A DNA stretch of 44,187 bases from Mesorhizobium escarrei (GCF_935825525.1 NZ_CAKXZT010000131.1:1-44187); one strand, 5' to 3'. Counted from the first letter of the stretch, positions 1-9,092 are shown. Notes: generated by a model not told the origin, from the letters alone. Program-made: numbers and translations.

Positions 1-169
1 GCGAGCGGGTTCGTTCTTTGGCGCAACTACGACCTCCAGCGTGATCGCCGGCAAGGTCTGCTTTCAGGAAGCTGCGAAGTCGATCTCTACGGCTGAGATG
101 CGGCGCAAAGCAGCCATGCCGCCGTCGCGTGCGAGACTCTGCTTCGGGTCACAAGCAGAACAGCAGCCC

Positions 170-682
170 CTACGGCTCGTCCCTCTCATCGCGCAAATTA
201 GACACAACGCGGCGGTTCTGCGACCTGCAGGCGGTGTCGGGGCAGTCGCGGACGAGCCTGTCCTTGCCGTAGCCCTTGGCCCACATGCGGTTGCGGTCTA
301 TGCCGCCGGCGGCGAGGTAGTCCATCACCGCATCGGCGCGCTGCTGCGACAGCGCCGTTTCACTTGCGCCGGGATCGTCGGCGAAACCCTGCAGCTTGAG
401 CAGCCAGCGCGGATGCTTTGCTAACCAGGCGATCTGGGTGTCGAGGGTAGCCTTGGCGACAGAATCGAGCGCGGCCGAACCTTGCGTGAAATAGGTGCGG
501 CGGCCGACATTGAGGATAAAATCCTCCTCGCTGCCCGGCTGCACGTTCTGGAAGCCGGCAACCTCGGTGTTGGTGATGTCGGGCGTGGAAGGGGCCAGCG
601 TGTTCCTGGTCGAGCAGGATGCGGCCAGCACCAGCAGGCCGGCGGCGAGCAGCCGGCGCGTGTTTTCCATCATGCGGTTCAT
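170..682 (-). CDS. OmpA-family peptidoglycan-associated lipoprotein
   Basis: About 170 residues. The N-terminus is a lipoprotein signal: a hydrophobic stretch ending LVLAASC puts the lipidated Cys near residue 24. The rest is an OmpA/Pal-type peptidoglycan-binding domain, with the LQGFADDPG segment, the LSQQRADAVMDYL helix and a closing NRRVV motif. It probably anchors the outer or inner membrane to murein. The start is Met-Asn-Arg-Met-Met; the second or third Met (673 or 670) is also possible. The open frame continues upstream to 1375, but that part is antisense shadow of the neighbouring transpeptidase frame. It begins 10 nt after the L,D-transpeptidase stop on the same strand, so the two are likely one cell-wall transcript. 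Confidence 0.85.
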   Translation of the reverse strand: MNRMMENTRRLLAAGLLVLAASCSTRNTLAPSTPDITNTEVAGFQNVQPGSEEDFILNVGRRTYFTQGSAALDSVAKATLDTQIAWLAKHPRWLLKLQGFADDPGASETALSQQRADAVMDYLAAGGIDRNRMWAKGYGKDRLVRDCPDTACRSQNRRVVSNLRDERDEP

Positions 683-692
683 GAGGCGCCAA

Positions 693-1352
693 TCATTCGA
701 CAGTGGTGGAAGCGGGCGCCTGGTCGGCGATGTGCGGCAGGACCTGCACCGCAGTACCGATCGGGCAGCGCTGGTAGAGGTCGATGATGTCTTCCGGGAA
801 CATGCGGATGCAGCCGCTGGAAGCGTCGGTGCCGATGCTCCATGGCTCCAGCGTGCCATGCAGGCGGTAGCCGGTGTCGGCGCCGTTGCGGTGCAGATAG
901 AGCGCGCGCGGCCCGAGCGGATTGTTGGACGCGCCGCCTGCGACCATGTGCGGTAGGTCCGGCTTGCGCTTACGCATTTCGGGGGGCGGGACCCATTGCG
1001 GCCACAGCGCGCGGCGGTCGATCGTCGCGCGGCCGTACCATTTGAAGCCGTCCTTGCCGACGCCGACGCCGTAGCGGATGGCGGTCTTGTTTTCCATGAT
1101 GACGTAGAGGAAGTGGTGGCGGGTATCGACCACGACGGTGCCGACCGGCTCGCTGCTGAAATACTTGACGATCTGGCGATGCCATCTCTTGTCGATCTTG
1201 GCGAAGTTGGTCTTGCGATAGACAAAATTGTTGTCGCTGGCGGTACCGGCGAAAAAGGATTTTGCCGCCGCGGCTTGAGCAATATTGCTGGTTGCACCCA
1301 CCGCGACCAGCGCCAGGCCGCCGAGCACGACACCCCTGCGTGATAAAACCAT
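693..1352 (-). CDS. L,D-transpeptidase (YkuD family), exported
   Basis: About 219 residues from the chosen start. The YkuD catalytic signature is intact: HGT near residues 165-167, then a run ending SSGCIRM with the nucleophilic Cys near 181. The family forms 3-3 crosslinks in peptidoglycan or attaches proteins to it. The N-terminus from this Met is a clear signal peptide (VLSRRGVVLGGLALVAVG, cleavage near AQA). The start at 1352 is preferred because GGGGGGA lies about 8 nt upstream; in-frame ATGs at 1370 and 1415 would add a non-signal extension. The OmpA-like lipoprotein follows at once and probably shares the transcript. Confidence 0.88.
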   Translation of the reverse strand: MVLSRRGVVLGGLALVAVGATSNIAQAAAAKSFFAGTASDNNFVYRKTNFAKIDKRWHRQIVKYFSSEPVGTVVVDTRHHFLYVIMENKTAIRYGVGVGKDGFKWYGRATIDRRALWPQWVPPPEMRKRKPDLPHMVAGGASNNPLGPRALYLHRNGADTGYRLHGTLEPWSIGTDASSGCIRMFPEDIIDLYQRCPIGTAVQVLPHIADQAPASTTVE

Positions 1353-1625
1353 CGGCAATATTCCCCCCATGCCAAAAAGCCTGGCGGACCATAGTTGAGA
1401 ATTACTTCGCCTCAAAGTGGAAAATGCTGCGTTGCTTCAGTCCGCCGTGTCCGGACATTCGGCAATTTGGCGGCGAGTGACCGAATTGTGACAATCTTGC
1501 CGAGGACGAACGTCTAACCTAAACCAATTCCAGGACATTAGCCAAATTGGCGCGACTGTTTGGGACCGGGCGTAGTTGCGACATTGCCCTATCCGACGTG
1601 TGAGCAATCCCGTGGGCAAACCGTG

Positions 1626-2684
1626 ATGCATGCTTTTTTTCGTTCGGTTGCTGCGATGATTGTGGTGTCCGGCGTGGCAGGTTGCACCAGCATTTCCTAC
1701 TACGCACAATCCTTGAAGGGTCACGTGGAGATCATGGCGGCGCGCCAGGATGTCGGAGAGCTGATCGACGATCCTTCAACCCCTGGGACATTGCGCGCTC
1801 GAATGGCATCGGCGAGCGCCATCCGACAGTTTGCGATAGATGAACTAGCGCTGCCGGACAACAATAGCTACCGCAGCTATGTTAACATTGGTCGGGACGC
1901 CGTGACATGGGCCGTTTTCGCCGCGCCGGAATTCTCGCTGACGCCACGAACATGGTGCTTTCCGGTGTTCGGATGCGTTCCGTACCGAGGATACTTCTCC
2001 AAAAGGTCTGCGGTTGAAACCGCTGTCGAGCTTCAGAGACAGGGCCTGGACGTCTATGTGACGGGCATCACTGCATATTCCACGCTTGGCTGGTCAAGTG
2101 ACCCGCTGCTAAGCACCATGCTCAGCCAAGATGAAGCGGGTCTTGCAGGGCTGGTGTTCCATGAGCTGGCCCACCAGCGCGTCTACGTACAGGACGATTC
2201 CGCGTTCAACGAAGCGTTCGCTGTCGCCGTCGAAACAACCGGTGTAAGAAAGTGGCTGCGCGCGAATGGGGATACTGCCGGTTTGCGCCGTTACGAAGCC
2301 GACCGGAGGCGCAGAGCTCAATTTCTTGCGCTGGTGTCGCAGACCCGAGACGAGCTAAGGCACGTCTATGACGACTCCAGTACCTCGGACCAGAAGCGGG
2401 CTGCAAAGACAGCCGCGATCGAACGGCTGCGGATGCACTACCGACAGATGCGCGACAGTCGCTGGCGTGGATACCGGGGATACGATGTCTGGTTCGATTC
2501 TCCGATTAACAACGCGAAGCTCGCCGCGACTTCCGTCTACGGCGATCGGGTGGCGACGTTTCTCCGCTTGTTCGATTTGTGTTCGGGCGACTATCCACGA
2601 TTCTTCGCGTCGGTTCGACGGATAGGAGCGTTAGACAAATCTGACCGCGCCGAAGCGCTCAAGGCGGCAGATTCATGCGATTGA
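1626..2684 (+). CDS. Lipoprotein aminopeptidase-like metalloprotein (Aminopep/COG4324-like)
   Basis: About 352 residues. The start is chosen so that the protein opens with a lipoprotein signal (AFFRSVAAMIVVSGVAGC), the lipobox Cys being about residue 20. A GTG at 1623 is equally possible. In the middle it carries the zinc-protease motif HELAHQ followed by NEAFAVAVE, typical of the predicted-aminopeptidase family. The C-terminal third is Arg-rich and helical. Seen: signal, HExxH and downstream Glu. Inferred: a membrane-anchored metallopeptidase in the periplasm; the substrate is unknown. Codon choice is less GC-biased than in neighbouring genes, which may hint at separate ancestry. It has its own promoter region (1416-1625) and no same-strand partners. 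Confidence 0.72.
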   Translation: MHAFFRSVAAMIVVSGVAGCTSISYYAQSLKGHVEIMAARQDVGELIDDPSTPGTLRARMASASAIRQFAIDELALPDNNSYRSYVNIGRDAVTWAVFAAPEFSLTPRTWCFPVFGCVPYRGYFSKRSAVETAVELQRQGLDVYVTGITAYSTLGWSSDPLLSTMLSQDEAGLAGLVFHELAHQRVYVQDDSAFNEAFAVAVETTGVRKWLRANGDTAGLRRYEADRRRRAQFLALVSQTRDELRHVYDDSSTSDQKRAAKTAAIERLRMHYRQMRDSRWRGYRGYDVWFDSPINNAKLAATSVYGDRVATFLRLFDLCSGDYPRFFASVRRIGALDKSDRAEALKAADSCD

Positions 2685-2968
2685 GCCGGTCAAATCCGAA
2701 GGCAAGAAGCGGCGAATCGGTCGCTGATGTACTCGGCAGCCGGCGCAGGTGATTGAATTGACCATTTGTCGGCCGATTTCCTAGGTATTTTGACGTCGGC
2801 GGGGCCGGAAGCCGCATGTCGGCCTACAGAAGCCAAAAGCGGACTTGCCTGAACTCCCCGCTGGATCCTGGACCACAATGATTGCCGGCGGGCCGGGGCA
2901 CCTCAGCGTGCGCCCCTACGAGGCCGAAAACCTCACGCTCACGCCGCGCTGCCGAAAATAAGCCTGCA
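2685..2968. other. Intergenic stretch without recognised gene
   Basis: Several short frames exist on both strands but none has a ribosome-binding site or a protein-like composition. I see no strong hairpin with a T-run. Confidence 0.4.
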
Positions 2969-3148
2969 TTAGTTTGCGGCCCGAACGGTTGTCTGCGCCA
3001 GCCTGGTCGGATCGAACACCGCTTGTTCTATCCCCTCTCGCGTCAGCGCTGCTTTGAGCGCCGCGATATGTGCGTCGATGTCGGCATTGTTCGCTTGGAG
3101 CGATGCATAGATGCTGTCGGTCGCCTCGGCCACGGTCGGCTCGCTCAC
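2969..3148 (-). CDS. Small hypothetical protein, 59 aa, GTG start
   Basis: The product is an acidic, Ala-rich small protein (SEPTVAEATDSIYASLQ, then NNADIDAHIAALKAAL) predicted to be mostly helical. The GTG start is supported by AAAGGAG seven bases upstream, one of the best ribosome-binding sites in this part of the window. The longer frame to 3187 has no such site. I do not recognise a family. The composition looks like a real gene, not a shadow, because Arg/Pro/Cys runs are absent. Function unknown. Confidence 0.5.
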   Translation of the reverse strand: MSEPTVAEATDSIYASLQANNADIDAHIAALKAALTREGIEQAVFDPTRLAQTTVRAAN

Positions 3149-3164
3149 GGATGTACTCCTTTGG

Positions 3165-3434
3165 CTATTCGGGCGGCGGCTTAGCACAGATCAACGGCTT
3201 CGCCGATACCGATAAGACGGCTAGATTGGCGGCAACAGTGTTCCTTGGGGTCGGTTGTGAATCATAGGTTCCGCCTGAGTCGGAGATCGCAAACCATGTC
3301 GACACGAACGAGTGAGGAGGATTGGACGCACACGTTCGAGTATCCGGGCTTGCCTGCCGCGACGCATCAGCAGTCTGTTGCGCGGCCCGTTCGAGTCGGG
3401 AAAGGTTCTCCTGTTCCTTGGCGCGCGGTTCCAT
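3165..3434 (-). CDS. Possible small hypothetical protein, 89 aa
   Basis: The start ATG is preceded by GGGAGGTG at good distance. The first 27 residues (MEPRAKEQENLSRLERAAQQ and on) look like a genuine helical protein, but the second half is Ser/Thr/Pro-rich and shadow-like, so the gene may be shorter or decayed by a frameshift. It lies just upstream of the 59-aa gene on the same strand; they could be transcribed together. No family recognised. Confidence 0.3.
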   Translation of the reverse strand: MEPRAKEQENLSRLERAAQQTADASRQASPDTRTCASNPPHSFVSTWFAISDSGGTYDSQPTPRNTVAANLAVLSVSAKPLICAKPPPE

Positions 3435-3717
3435 GGTTCACCTCCCGATGTGGCCATCAACACCCAGCCGGTGGCTTCTCGTTCCTCGACGGCGGCATTC
3501 CGGCAAACGATCCAATGTCAGTCGCTGACTAGTCTAAAGGTCGGACTTTGCCGTTTCTGAAGACGCAGAAGCGCTCGATCCCGTTCCCCGCTGCATCGGC
3601 TACGAATGACCGGTCACGAGATGAGTCAATAATGACTTAGAGGTAACATAGTGGCCAAAAAGGCAAAATTGCGTGGCAATCGACGGCCAGCGTCAGACGG
3701 ACGCGAGCCGCCCTTTT

Positions 3718-5562
3718 TCACTGCAGTGCGAATTCCGCTGCGTTGTTTGCGAATGCGCTGGCGCCGTGGTCGGCACGGCCGACCATTTGCCGGAACCCGG
3801 CGAAAAGCTCGCGGCCGAAGCCGAATTCATTGCCGACAAGATCGCTGTCCGCCGCCCGGCGCAGCGCGAAATCGCCGGCCGGCACCAGCACTTCCAGCGT
3901 TCCGGCGTCGGCGTCGAGCCTGATGATGTCGCCGTCATGGATCCTGGCGATCGGCCCGTCCTCGACCGCCTCCGGCGTCACATGGATCGCCGCCGGCACC
4001 TTGCCGCTGGCGCCCGACATGCGCCCGTCGGTGACCAGCGCCACATGCTGGCCGCGATCCTGGAGGACGCCGAGCACGGTGGTCAGCTTGTGCAGCTCCG
4101 GCATGCCGTTGGCTTTTGGCCCCTGGAAGCGGATGACGGCAATGAAATCGCCGGTCAACGTGCCGGCCTTGAACGCCTCGTTGAGCCCTTGCTGGCTGTC
4201 GAAAACCTTGGCCGGCGCCTCGATGATGCGCCGTTCCGGTTTCACCGCCGATGTCTTGATGACGGCGTGGCCGAGATTGCCTGAGAGCATCTTCAATCCC
4301 CCCGTCGGCTGGAACGCCTTCTTGAACGGCGCCAGCACCTTCTCGTCGCCGCTTTTGCGGGGCGAGGCCTCGCGCACCACGCCGCCATCGGGGCCGAGCC
4401 GGGCCTCGACCGCATAAGGCCGCAGCCCTTCGCCCCAAACCGTCTGGACGTCCTCGTGCAATATGCCCTCGTCGAGCAGTTCGCGGATCAGGAAGCCGAG
4501 CCCGCCGGCTGCGTGAAAATGGTTCACGTCGGCAAGGCCGTTCGGATAGACCCGCGCCAGCAGCGGCACGGCTTCCGAAAGATTCGAAATATCCTGCCAG
4601 GTAATGGCGATGCCGGCTGCGGCCGCCATGGCGATCAGGTGGATGGTGTGATTGGTCGATCCGCCGGTGGCGTGCAGGCCGACGATGCCGTTGACGATCG
4701 AGCGCTCGTCGATCATCCGGCCGGCCGGCGTGTAGGCGTTGCCGAGCGCGGTGATCGCCAGCGCCCGCTTAGTCGCCTCCCGGGTCAGCGCGTCGCGCAA
4801 CGGCGTGCCCGGATTGACGAAGGAGGCGCCCGGCGTGTGCAGGCCCATGATCTCCATCAGCATCTGGTTGGAGTTCGCCGTGCCGTAGAAGGTGCAGGTT
4901 CCCGGCCCGTGATAGGATTTGGACTCGGCCTCGAGCAACTCGGCCCGTCCTGCCTTGCCTTCGGCATAGAGCTGGCGGACCTTGGCTTTCTCGTCATTGG
5001 GCAGGCCCGTCGTCATCGGCCCGGCCGGAATGAACACCGCCGGCAGATGGCCGAAGGTCAGCGCCGCAATCACCAGCCCCGGCACGATCTTGTCGCAGAC
5101 GCCGAGATAGACGGCGGCATCGAACATGTTGTGCGACAGGCCGATCGCCGCCGCCATGGCGATCACATCGCGCGAGAACAGCGACAGCTCCATGCCGGGC
5201 TGGCCTTGCGTGACGCCGTCGCACATCGCCGGCACGCCGCCGGCGACCTGGGCAATGCCGCCGGCTTCGCGCGCCGCGTCCTTGATCAGCGCCGGATAAG
5301 TCTCGAAAGGCTGATGCGCCGACAGCATGTCGTTATAGGAGGTGATGATGCCGAGGTTCGGCACCCGGTCGCCACCCAGTGCCAGCTTTTCCGAAGGGCT
5401 GCACACGGCAAAGCCATGGGCGAGGTTGCCGCACGACAGCACGGCCCGGTTGGCGGTGCGGCTCGAGGCCTCGGCGATGCGGCCGAGGTAGGCTTCGCGG
5501 CCCGGCCTGGAGCGCTGGCGGATGCGCTCGGTGATGGCTTCGATGTCGCGTCTCGCGGTCAT
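3718..5562 (-). CDS. edd: Phosphogluconate dehydratase (Entner-Doudoroff)
   Basis: 614 residues, close to the usual length for Edd. It converts 6-phosphogluconate to 2-keto-3-deoxy-6-phosphogluconate, the first committed Entner-Doudoroff step, and carries an Fe-S cluster. Both IlvD/Edd family signatures are present: VCDKIVPG in the N-terminal third and TDGRMSGASGKVPAAIHV near the C-terminus. MCDGVTQGQPGMELSLFSRD and NSNQMLMEIMGLH favour Edd over dihydroxy-acid dehydratase. AAAGGA lies about nine bases upstream of the ATG. It is third in the zwf-pgl-edd row, 71 bp after pgl. The aldolase gene eda is not in the window. Confidence 0.96.
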   Translation of the reverse strand: MTARRDIEAITERIRQRSRPGREAYLGRIAEASSRTANRAVLSCGNLAHGFAVCSPSEKLALGGDRVPNLGIITSYNDMLSAHQPFETYPALIKDAAREAGGIAQVAGGVPAMCDGVTQGQPGMELSLFSRDVIAMAAAIGLSHNMFDAAVYLGVCDKIVPGLVIAALTFGHLPAVFIPAGPMTTGLPNDEKAKVRQLYAEGKAGRAELLEAESKSYHGPGTCTFYGTANSNQMLMEIMGLHTPGASFVNPGTPLRDALTREATKRALAITALGNAYTPAGRMIDERSIVNGIVGLHATGGSTNHTIHLIAMAAAAGIAITWQDISNLSEAVPLLARVYPNGLADVNHFHAAGGLGFLIRELLDEGILHEDVQTVWGEGLRPYAVEARLGPDGGVVREASPRKSGDEKVLAPFKKAFQPTGGLKMLSGNLGHAVIKTSAVKPERRIIEAPAKVFDSQQGLNEAFKAGTLTGDFIAVIRFQGPKANGMPELHKLTTVLGVLQDRGQHVALVTDGRMSGASGKVPAAIHVTPEAVEDGPIARIHDGDIIRLDADAGTLEVLVPAGDFALRRAADSDLVGNEFGFGRELFAGFRQMVGRADHGASAFANNAAEFALQ

Positions 5563-5633
5563 GGCGTCGGTCCTTTCAGGTGAGGTCCCGCAAACACCGT
5601 CCGGCGATCTGCCGGGACCTCGGCAAGTTGAAA

Positions 5634-6353
5634 TCAGGGTGCCCAGAAAACCTCTACGGGCCTCTCGGCTGCGTCGAGCACGGCACGAATGGGTTTTCGC
5701 GGTTGCGATGCCATCGCGCTTTCGAATGCCTTGCGCTTGTCTTCACCTTCGATGTGCAATGCGAGGAAGCCGGCCCTGACGATCCGCGCCAGCGAAAGCG
5801 TCAGCCGCGGCTCGCCGGCGCTTGCCGCGTGAACCGGGAATACGACCCTTTCCGAGGACGGGTCGAGCAGTTTTTCCAGATTGTCGGCGTCAGGAAAAAA
5901 CGACGCGGTATGGCCATCGGTTCCCATGCCAAGCACGACCACATCGAGCGGCCAGGGCAGCGACCGCAACATCCTGCTATCGGCCGCCTCCCACATATCC
6001 CCGATGCTTTCCGCCTCTTGGTAGAGCGGCACGAAACGTGCGGTTGCGGCGGCGTTTTGCAAAAGATTGGCGGCGACCAGCCCGGCGTTGGAGCGCGGAG
6101 AGGAGACCGGCACGCAACGCTCGTCGACCAGCGTCACCGTGACCTTGTTCCAGGCGATCGGGATGCTCGAAAGCGATGCGAAAAATTTCGCCGGCGTGGT
6201 GCCGCCGGAAACGGCGAGCAATGCCGTGCCGCGCTCAGCGATCGCATCGGTCAGGCGGCCTGCGACGTGGCCGGCAAGTGCTGCCGCCAGGTCCTGGCGT
6301 TCGGCGAACGCGTGCCAGCTGTAAGCGGCGCTGCTTAATTGCTCTCGTGCCAT
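5634..6353 (-). CDS. pgl: 6-phosphogluconolactonase
   Basis: About 239 residues. It hydrolyses 6-phosphogluconolactone from Zwf to 6-phosphogluconate. The NagB/Pgl fold is visible in LLAVSGGTTPAKFF (phosphate loop), VTLVDERCVP, and VVLGMGTDGHTASFFPDADN, the most diagnostic block. The start chosen (MAREQLSS) overlaps the 3' end of zwf by 19 bp, which suggests translational coupling. The frame stays open further upstream, but that part is antisense-like Arg-rich sequence inside zwf. Cytoplasmic; middle gene of the operon. Confidence 0.94.
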   Translation of the reverse strand: MAREQLSSAAYSWHAFAERQDLAAALAGHVAGRLTDAIAERGTALLAVSGGTTPAKFFASLSSIPIAWNKVTVTLVDERCVPVSSPRSNAGLVAANLLQNAAATARFVPLYQEAESIGDMWEAADSRMLRSLPWPLDVVVLGMGTDGHTASFFPDADNLEKLLDPSSERVVFPVHAASAGEPRLTLSLARIVRAGFLALHIEGEDKRKAFESAMASQPRKPIRAVLDAAERPVEVFWAP

Positions 6354-7804
6354 GTCCGCCCGTCGCGTTCGATCAGCGCAATCGAGGCCGAGGGGCCCCA
6401 TGTGCCGGCGGTATAGCCCTGCGCCTCCTGCCTGGCGCTTTCCCATGCGTCCTGGATCGGGTCGATCCACTTCCACGCCGCCTCGACCTCGTCGCGGCGC
6501 ATGAACAGCGTCTGGTTGCCACGGATGACGTCCATGATCAGTCTTTCATAGGCATCGGGGGCGCGGCCGTCGAAAGATTGCGCAAAGCTCATATCGAGCG
6601 GGATCTGGCGCAGCCGCATGCCGCCCGGCCCCGGATCCTTGATCATGATGAACTGCTTGACGCCTTCGTCGGGCTGCAGCCGGATGACCAGCTGGTTGGC
6701 GGAGATCGGCCCGGCGCTGTCGCCGAAGATCGAATGCGGGATTGGCTTGAATTCGATGACGATCTCCGAGACGCGCGTCGCCAGCCGCTTGCCCGTCCTG
6801 AGATAAAACGGCACGCCCGCCCAGCGCCAGTTGCCGATTTCGGCCTTGAGCGCGACGAAGGTCTCGGTGTTGCTGTTCTTGCCGAGCTCCTCGACATAGC
6901 CTTTCACCGGCCCGCCGGCCGAGGCCCCGGCACGGTATTGGCCGCGTACCGTGTGCTTGGGGGCTTCGTTGCCGTTGATGCGTTTCAGCCCGCGCAGAAC
7001 CTTCAGCTTTTCGTCGCGCACGGCGTCGGCGTCCATCGACGACGGCGCCTCCATGGCAACGAGGCAGAGAAGCTGCAGCATATGATTCTGCACCATGTCG
7101 CGCAGCGCACCGGCCTTGTCGTAGTAGGTGACGCGGTCTTCGAGGCCGACGGTCTCGGCCACGGTGATCTGCACATGGTCGACATTGGCGGAATTCCACA
7201 GCGGCTCGTAGAGCGCATTGGCAAAGCGCAGCGCCATCAGGTTCTGCACCGTTTCCTTGCCGAGATAGTGATCGATGCGGAAAATCTGGCTTTCATGAAA
7301 ATCGTCGCCGACCAGATCGTTGAGCTCGCGCGCCGAGGCGAGATCGCGCCCGATCGGCTTCTCCAGCACGATGCGCGAGTTCGGCGTGATCAGCCCGTTC
7401 TCCTTCAGCTTATGCGAGATATCGCCGAACAGCGCCGGCGCAACCGCCAGATAGAAGGCGCGGATGCATTCGCTGTCGCCGATCGCCTTCTTCAATTTGT
7501 CGAAGCCCGCGCCGGTTGTCGCGTCAGCCGAGACGTAGGAAAGCCGGGCAAGGAACGTCTTCAGCTCCGCGGCGTCGATATCGGCCGGTTTCACATGGTC
7601 GGAAATCGCCTGCCTGGCGAAGTCCTGGAATTCCTCGTCGGTCATTTTCGAGCGCGAGGTGCCGATGATGCGCGTCGGTTCGGAAAACTGATGGCCGCGC
7701 TGGCGGTGATATAGCGACGGCAAAAGCTTGCGTTCCGACAGATCGCCGGTGCCGCCGAAAATGATGAAGTCGAAAGGGTCGACGGGAATGATCTGACTGG
7801 TCAT
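6335..7804 (-). CDS. zwf: Glucose-6-phosphate 1-dehydrogenase
   Basis: 489 residues, normal family length. It oxidises glucose-6-phosphate to the lactone with NAD(P)+. The nucleotide-binding loop FGGTGDLSERKLLPSLY lies at about residues 16-32. The active-site signature RIDHYLGKE is at about 176-184, with the general-base His three residues in, and VLEKPIGRD precedes it. It is the first gene of zwf-pgl-edd; all three lie on the minus strand with overlap or short gaps. A palindrome-like sequence about 45-60 bp upstream (7848-7866) is a possible operator. Confidence 0.97.
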   Translation of the reverse strand: MTSQIIPVDPFDFIIFGGTGDLSERKLLPSLYHRQRGHQFSEPTRIIGTSRSKMTDEEFQDFARQAISDHVKPADIDAAELKTFLARLSYVSADATTGAGFDKLKKAIGDSECIRAFYLAVAPALFGDISHKLKENGLITPNSRIVLEKPIGRDLASARELNDLVGDDFHESQIFRIDHYLGKETVQNLMALRFANALYEPLWNSANVDHVQITVAETVGLEDRVTYYDKAGALRDMVQNHMLQLLCLVAMEAPSSMDADAVRDEKLKVLRGLKRINGNEAPKHTVRGQYRAGASAGGPVKGYVEELGKNSNTETFVALKAEIGNWRWAGVPFYLRTGKRLATRVSEIVIEFKPIPHSIFGDSAGPISANQLVIRLQPDEGVKQFIMIKDPGPGGMRLRQIPLDMSFAQSFDGRAPDAYERLIMDVIRGNQTLFMRRDEVEAAWKWIDPIQDAWESARQEAQGYTAGTWGPSASIALIERDGRTWHESN

Positions 7805-7847
7805 GGTCTGTCCGCTCTAACGCCGCTCGCTGTATCGCGGTTGATAT

Positions 7848-7866
7848 AATCTAATCGATTTAGATT
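7848..7866. promoter_or_regulatory. Inverted repeat upstream of zwf, candidate operator
   Basis: The 19-bp sequence has 7-bp arms AATCTAA and TTAGATT around a five-base centre. It sits in AT-rich DNA in the otherwise GC-rich zwf promoter region. A second, shorter dyad, GTGAC-N5-GTCAC, lies at 7872-7886. Position and symmetry suggest a repressor site for the zwf-pgl-edd operon. Which regulator binds cannot be read from the sequence. Confidence 0.45.
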
Positions 7867-8103
7867 TTCCAGTGACACAGCGTCACATCTCAGGGCCAAT
7901 CGGGTGATTGCCGATTGTTCTGAGGTGCGCCCTTGACACTGGCGCAACCCGGACGCTTGTCGGCGAGGTGGTTCCGGGAGGCCTTCGCAGATGCAGCATA
8001 GAGTGGGATCGAGGCGAAAGCCAAAGGAGAAATCGAGAGTATACTGATCTTTCGGCGGCCATTGCCGGAGGCTGCCGTGTCTTCAATCATGAGTGAGAAA
8101 GCC

Positions 8104-8850
8104 ATGCGCCTGGAAAACAAAGTTGCCATCATCACCGGTGCCGCGTCAGGCTTCGGCGAGGGCATGGCCAAGCGTTTTGCCGAGGAGGGCGCCAAGGTCG
8201 TTGTCGCCGACCTCAACGCCAAGGGCGCCGAACGCGTCGCCAACGAGATCGGCCGGGCGGCGATCTGGACCCAGACGGACGTCTCGACCCGTTCCGAGTT
8301 CGACGAGATGGTCTATGCCGCAAAGAGTGCCTTCGGCCGCATCGACATCATAGTCAACAATGCCGGCTACACCCATCGCAACGGCGATATGCTCGAGGTC
8401 GACGAGACGACCTTCGATCTGATCACGGCCGTCAACATGAAGGCGATCTACCACGCCGCTCTGGCGGTCGTGCCGGTGATGGATAGACAAGGCGGCGGCG
8501 TCATCCTGACCACGGCTTCGACCGCCGGCATCAGGCCGCGGCCAGGCCTCACCTGGTACAATGCGTCGAAGGGCTGGGCGATCACCGCGACCAAATCCAT
8601 GGCGGTGGAACTCGCGCCGAAGAACATCCGCGTCAACTGCCTGTGCCCGGTCGCCGGCGAGACCGGCATGCTGGAAAAATTCATGGGCGCCGACACACCC
8701 GAAATCCGCGAGAAATTCCGCGCGTCGATACCGCTTGGCCGGCTTTCGACGCCGCTCGACATAGCCAACGCGGCGCTCTGGCTGGCTTCGGACGAGGCGG
8801 CCTTCGTCACTGGCGTGGCGCTGGAGGTCGACGGCGGACGGTGCATCTGA
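8104..8850 (+). CDS. SDR-family oxidoreductase (glucose 1-dehydrogenase-like)
   Basis: About 248 residues, a classical short-chain dehydrogenase. The cofactor loop TGAASGFG is at residues 11-18 and VNNAG at 85-89. The catalytic set is Asn111, Ser139, Tyr152 and Lys156 (YNASK). The C-terminus ends VTGVALEVDGGRCI, as in many SDRs that use 3-oxoacyl or sugar/polyol substrates. The substrate cannot be inferred. Starts at 8089 (ATG) or 8062 (TTG) would only add a short unrelated tail, so the start at MRLENKVAIITG is preferred. It is transcribed away from zwf and stands alone. Confidence 0.9.
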   Translation: MRLENKVAIITGAASGFGEGMAKRFAEEGAKVVVADLNAKGAERVANEIGRAAIWTQTDVSTRSEFDEMVYAAKSAFGRIDIIVNNAGYTHRNGDMLEVDETTFDLITAVNMKAIYHAALAVVPVMDRQGGGVILTTASTAGIRPRPGLTWYNASKGWAITATKSMAVELAPKNIRVNCLCPVAGETGMLEKFMGADTPEIREKFRASIPLGRLSTPLDIANAALWLASDEAAFVTGVALEVDGGRCI

Positions 8851-8962
8851 GCCGTCCGGCCCTGTCGGTTTCAAGTTCGACTTGCCCGGCCCTCGCACCC
8901 GGGCGGCTGATTGCGGCAGCCAAAAGAGCCGTGGGCAACGTCAAAGAATGGCCAGGCCAATC

Positions 8963-9092
8963 CTAAAGCGCGTCGCGTTTGAATGGGCTCATGCGACGCG
9001 TTTTAGGTTCTTGTTTTTATGCATGTCGTTGTCGCAAAACCGCTGCGCACCCTCGCCTCAAGCCCGAGGGCATGCTTTTGCGCGACATGCAT
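8963..9092 (+). repeat. Rhizobial intergenic repeat, family A, copy 1
   Basis: About 130 bp made of two palindromic blocks. The first pairs AAAGCGCGTCGCG with a CGCGACGCGTTTTA-like arm. The second runs between ATGCATGTCG and CGCGACATGCAT. Reverse-complement relatives occur at 30967-31067 and 38462-38627, sharing the landmarks GCATGTCG, a TGCGC(A/C) core, 'ATAAAAAC' and the AAAGCGCGTCGC hairpin. It ends exactly against the stop codon of the SH3 gene and may act as its 3' end or terminator. I recall such elements as common in Mesorhizobium intergenic DNA. Confidence 0.7.

Noticed and set aside
1..169. Possible gene end before the OmpA-like gene
   Set aside because: All minus-strand frames either stop early or lack a start; the plus-strand frame is antisense to the lipoprotein gene. 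Nothing supportable.
3651..3923. Plus-strand frame with a GTG start behind AGAGGT, beginning AKKAKLRGNRR
   Set aside because: After about 22 residues it runs antisense into edd and becomes Arg/Pro-rich shadow; the good ribosome-binding site alone is not enough.
6176..7714. 512-residue plus-strand frame opposite zwf
   Set aside because: Antisense of zwf with typical His/Arg/Val/Gly shadow composition.
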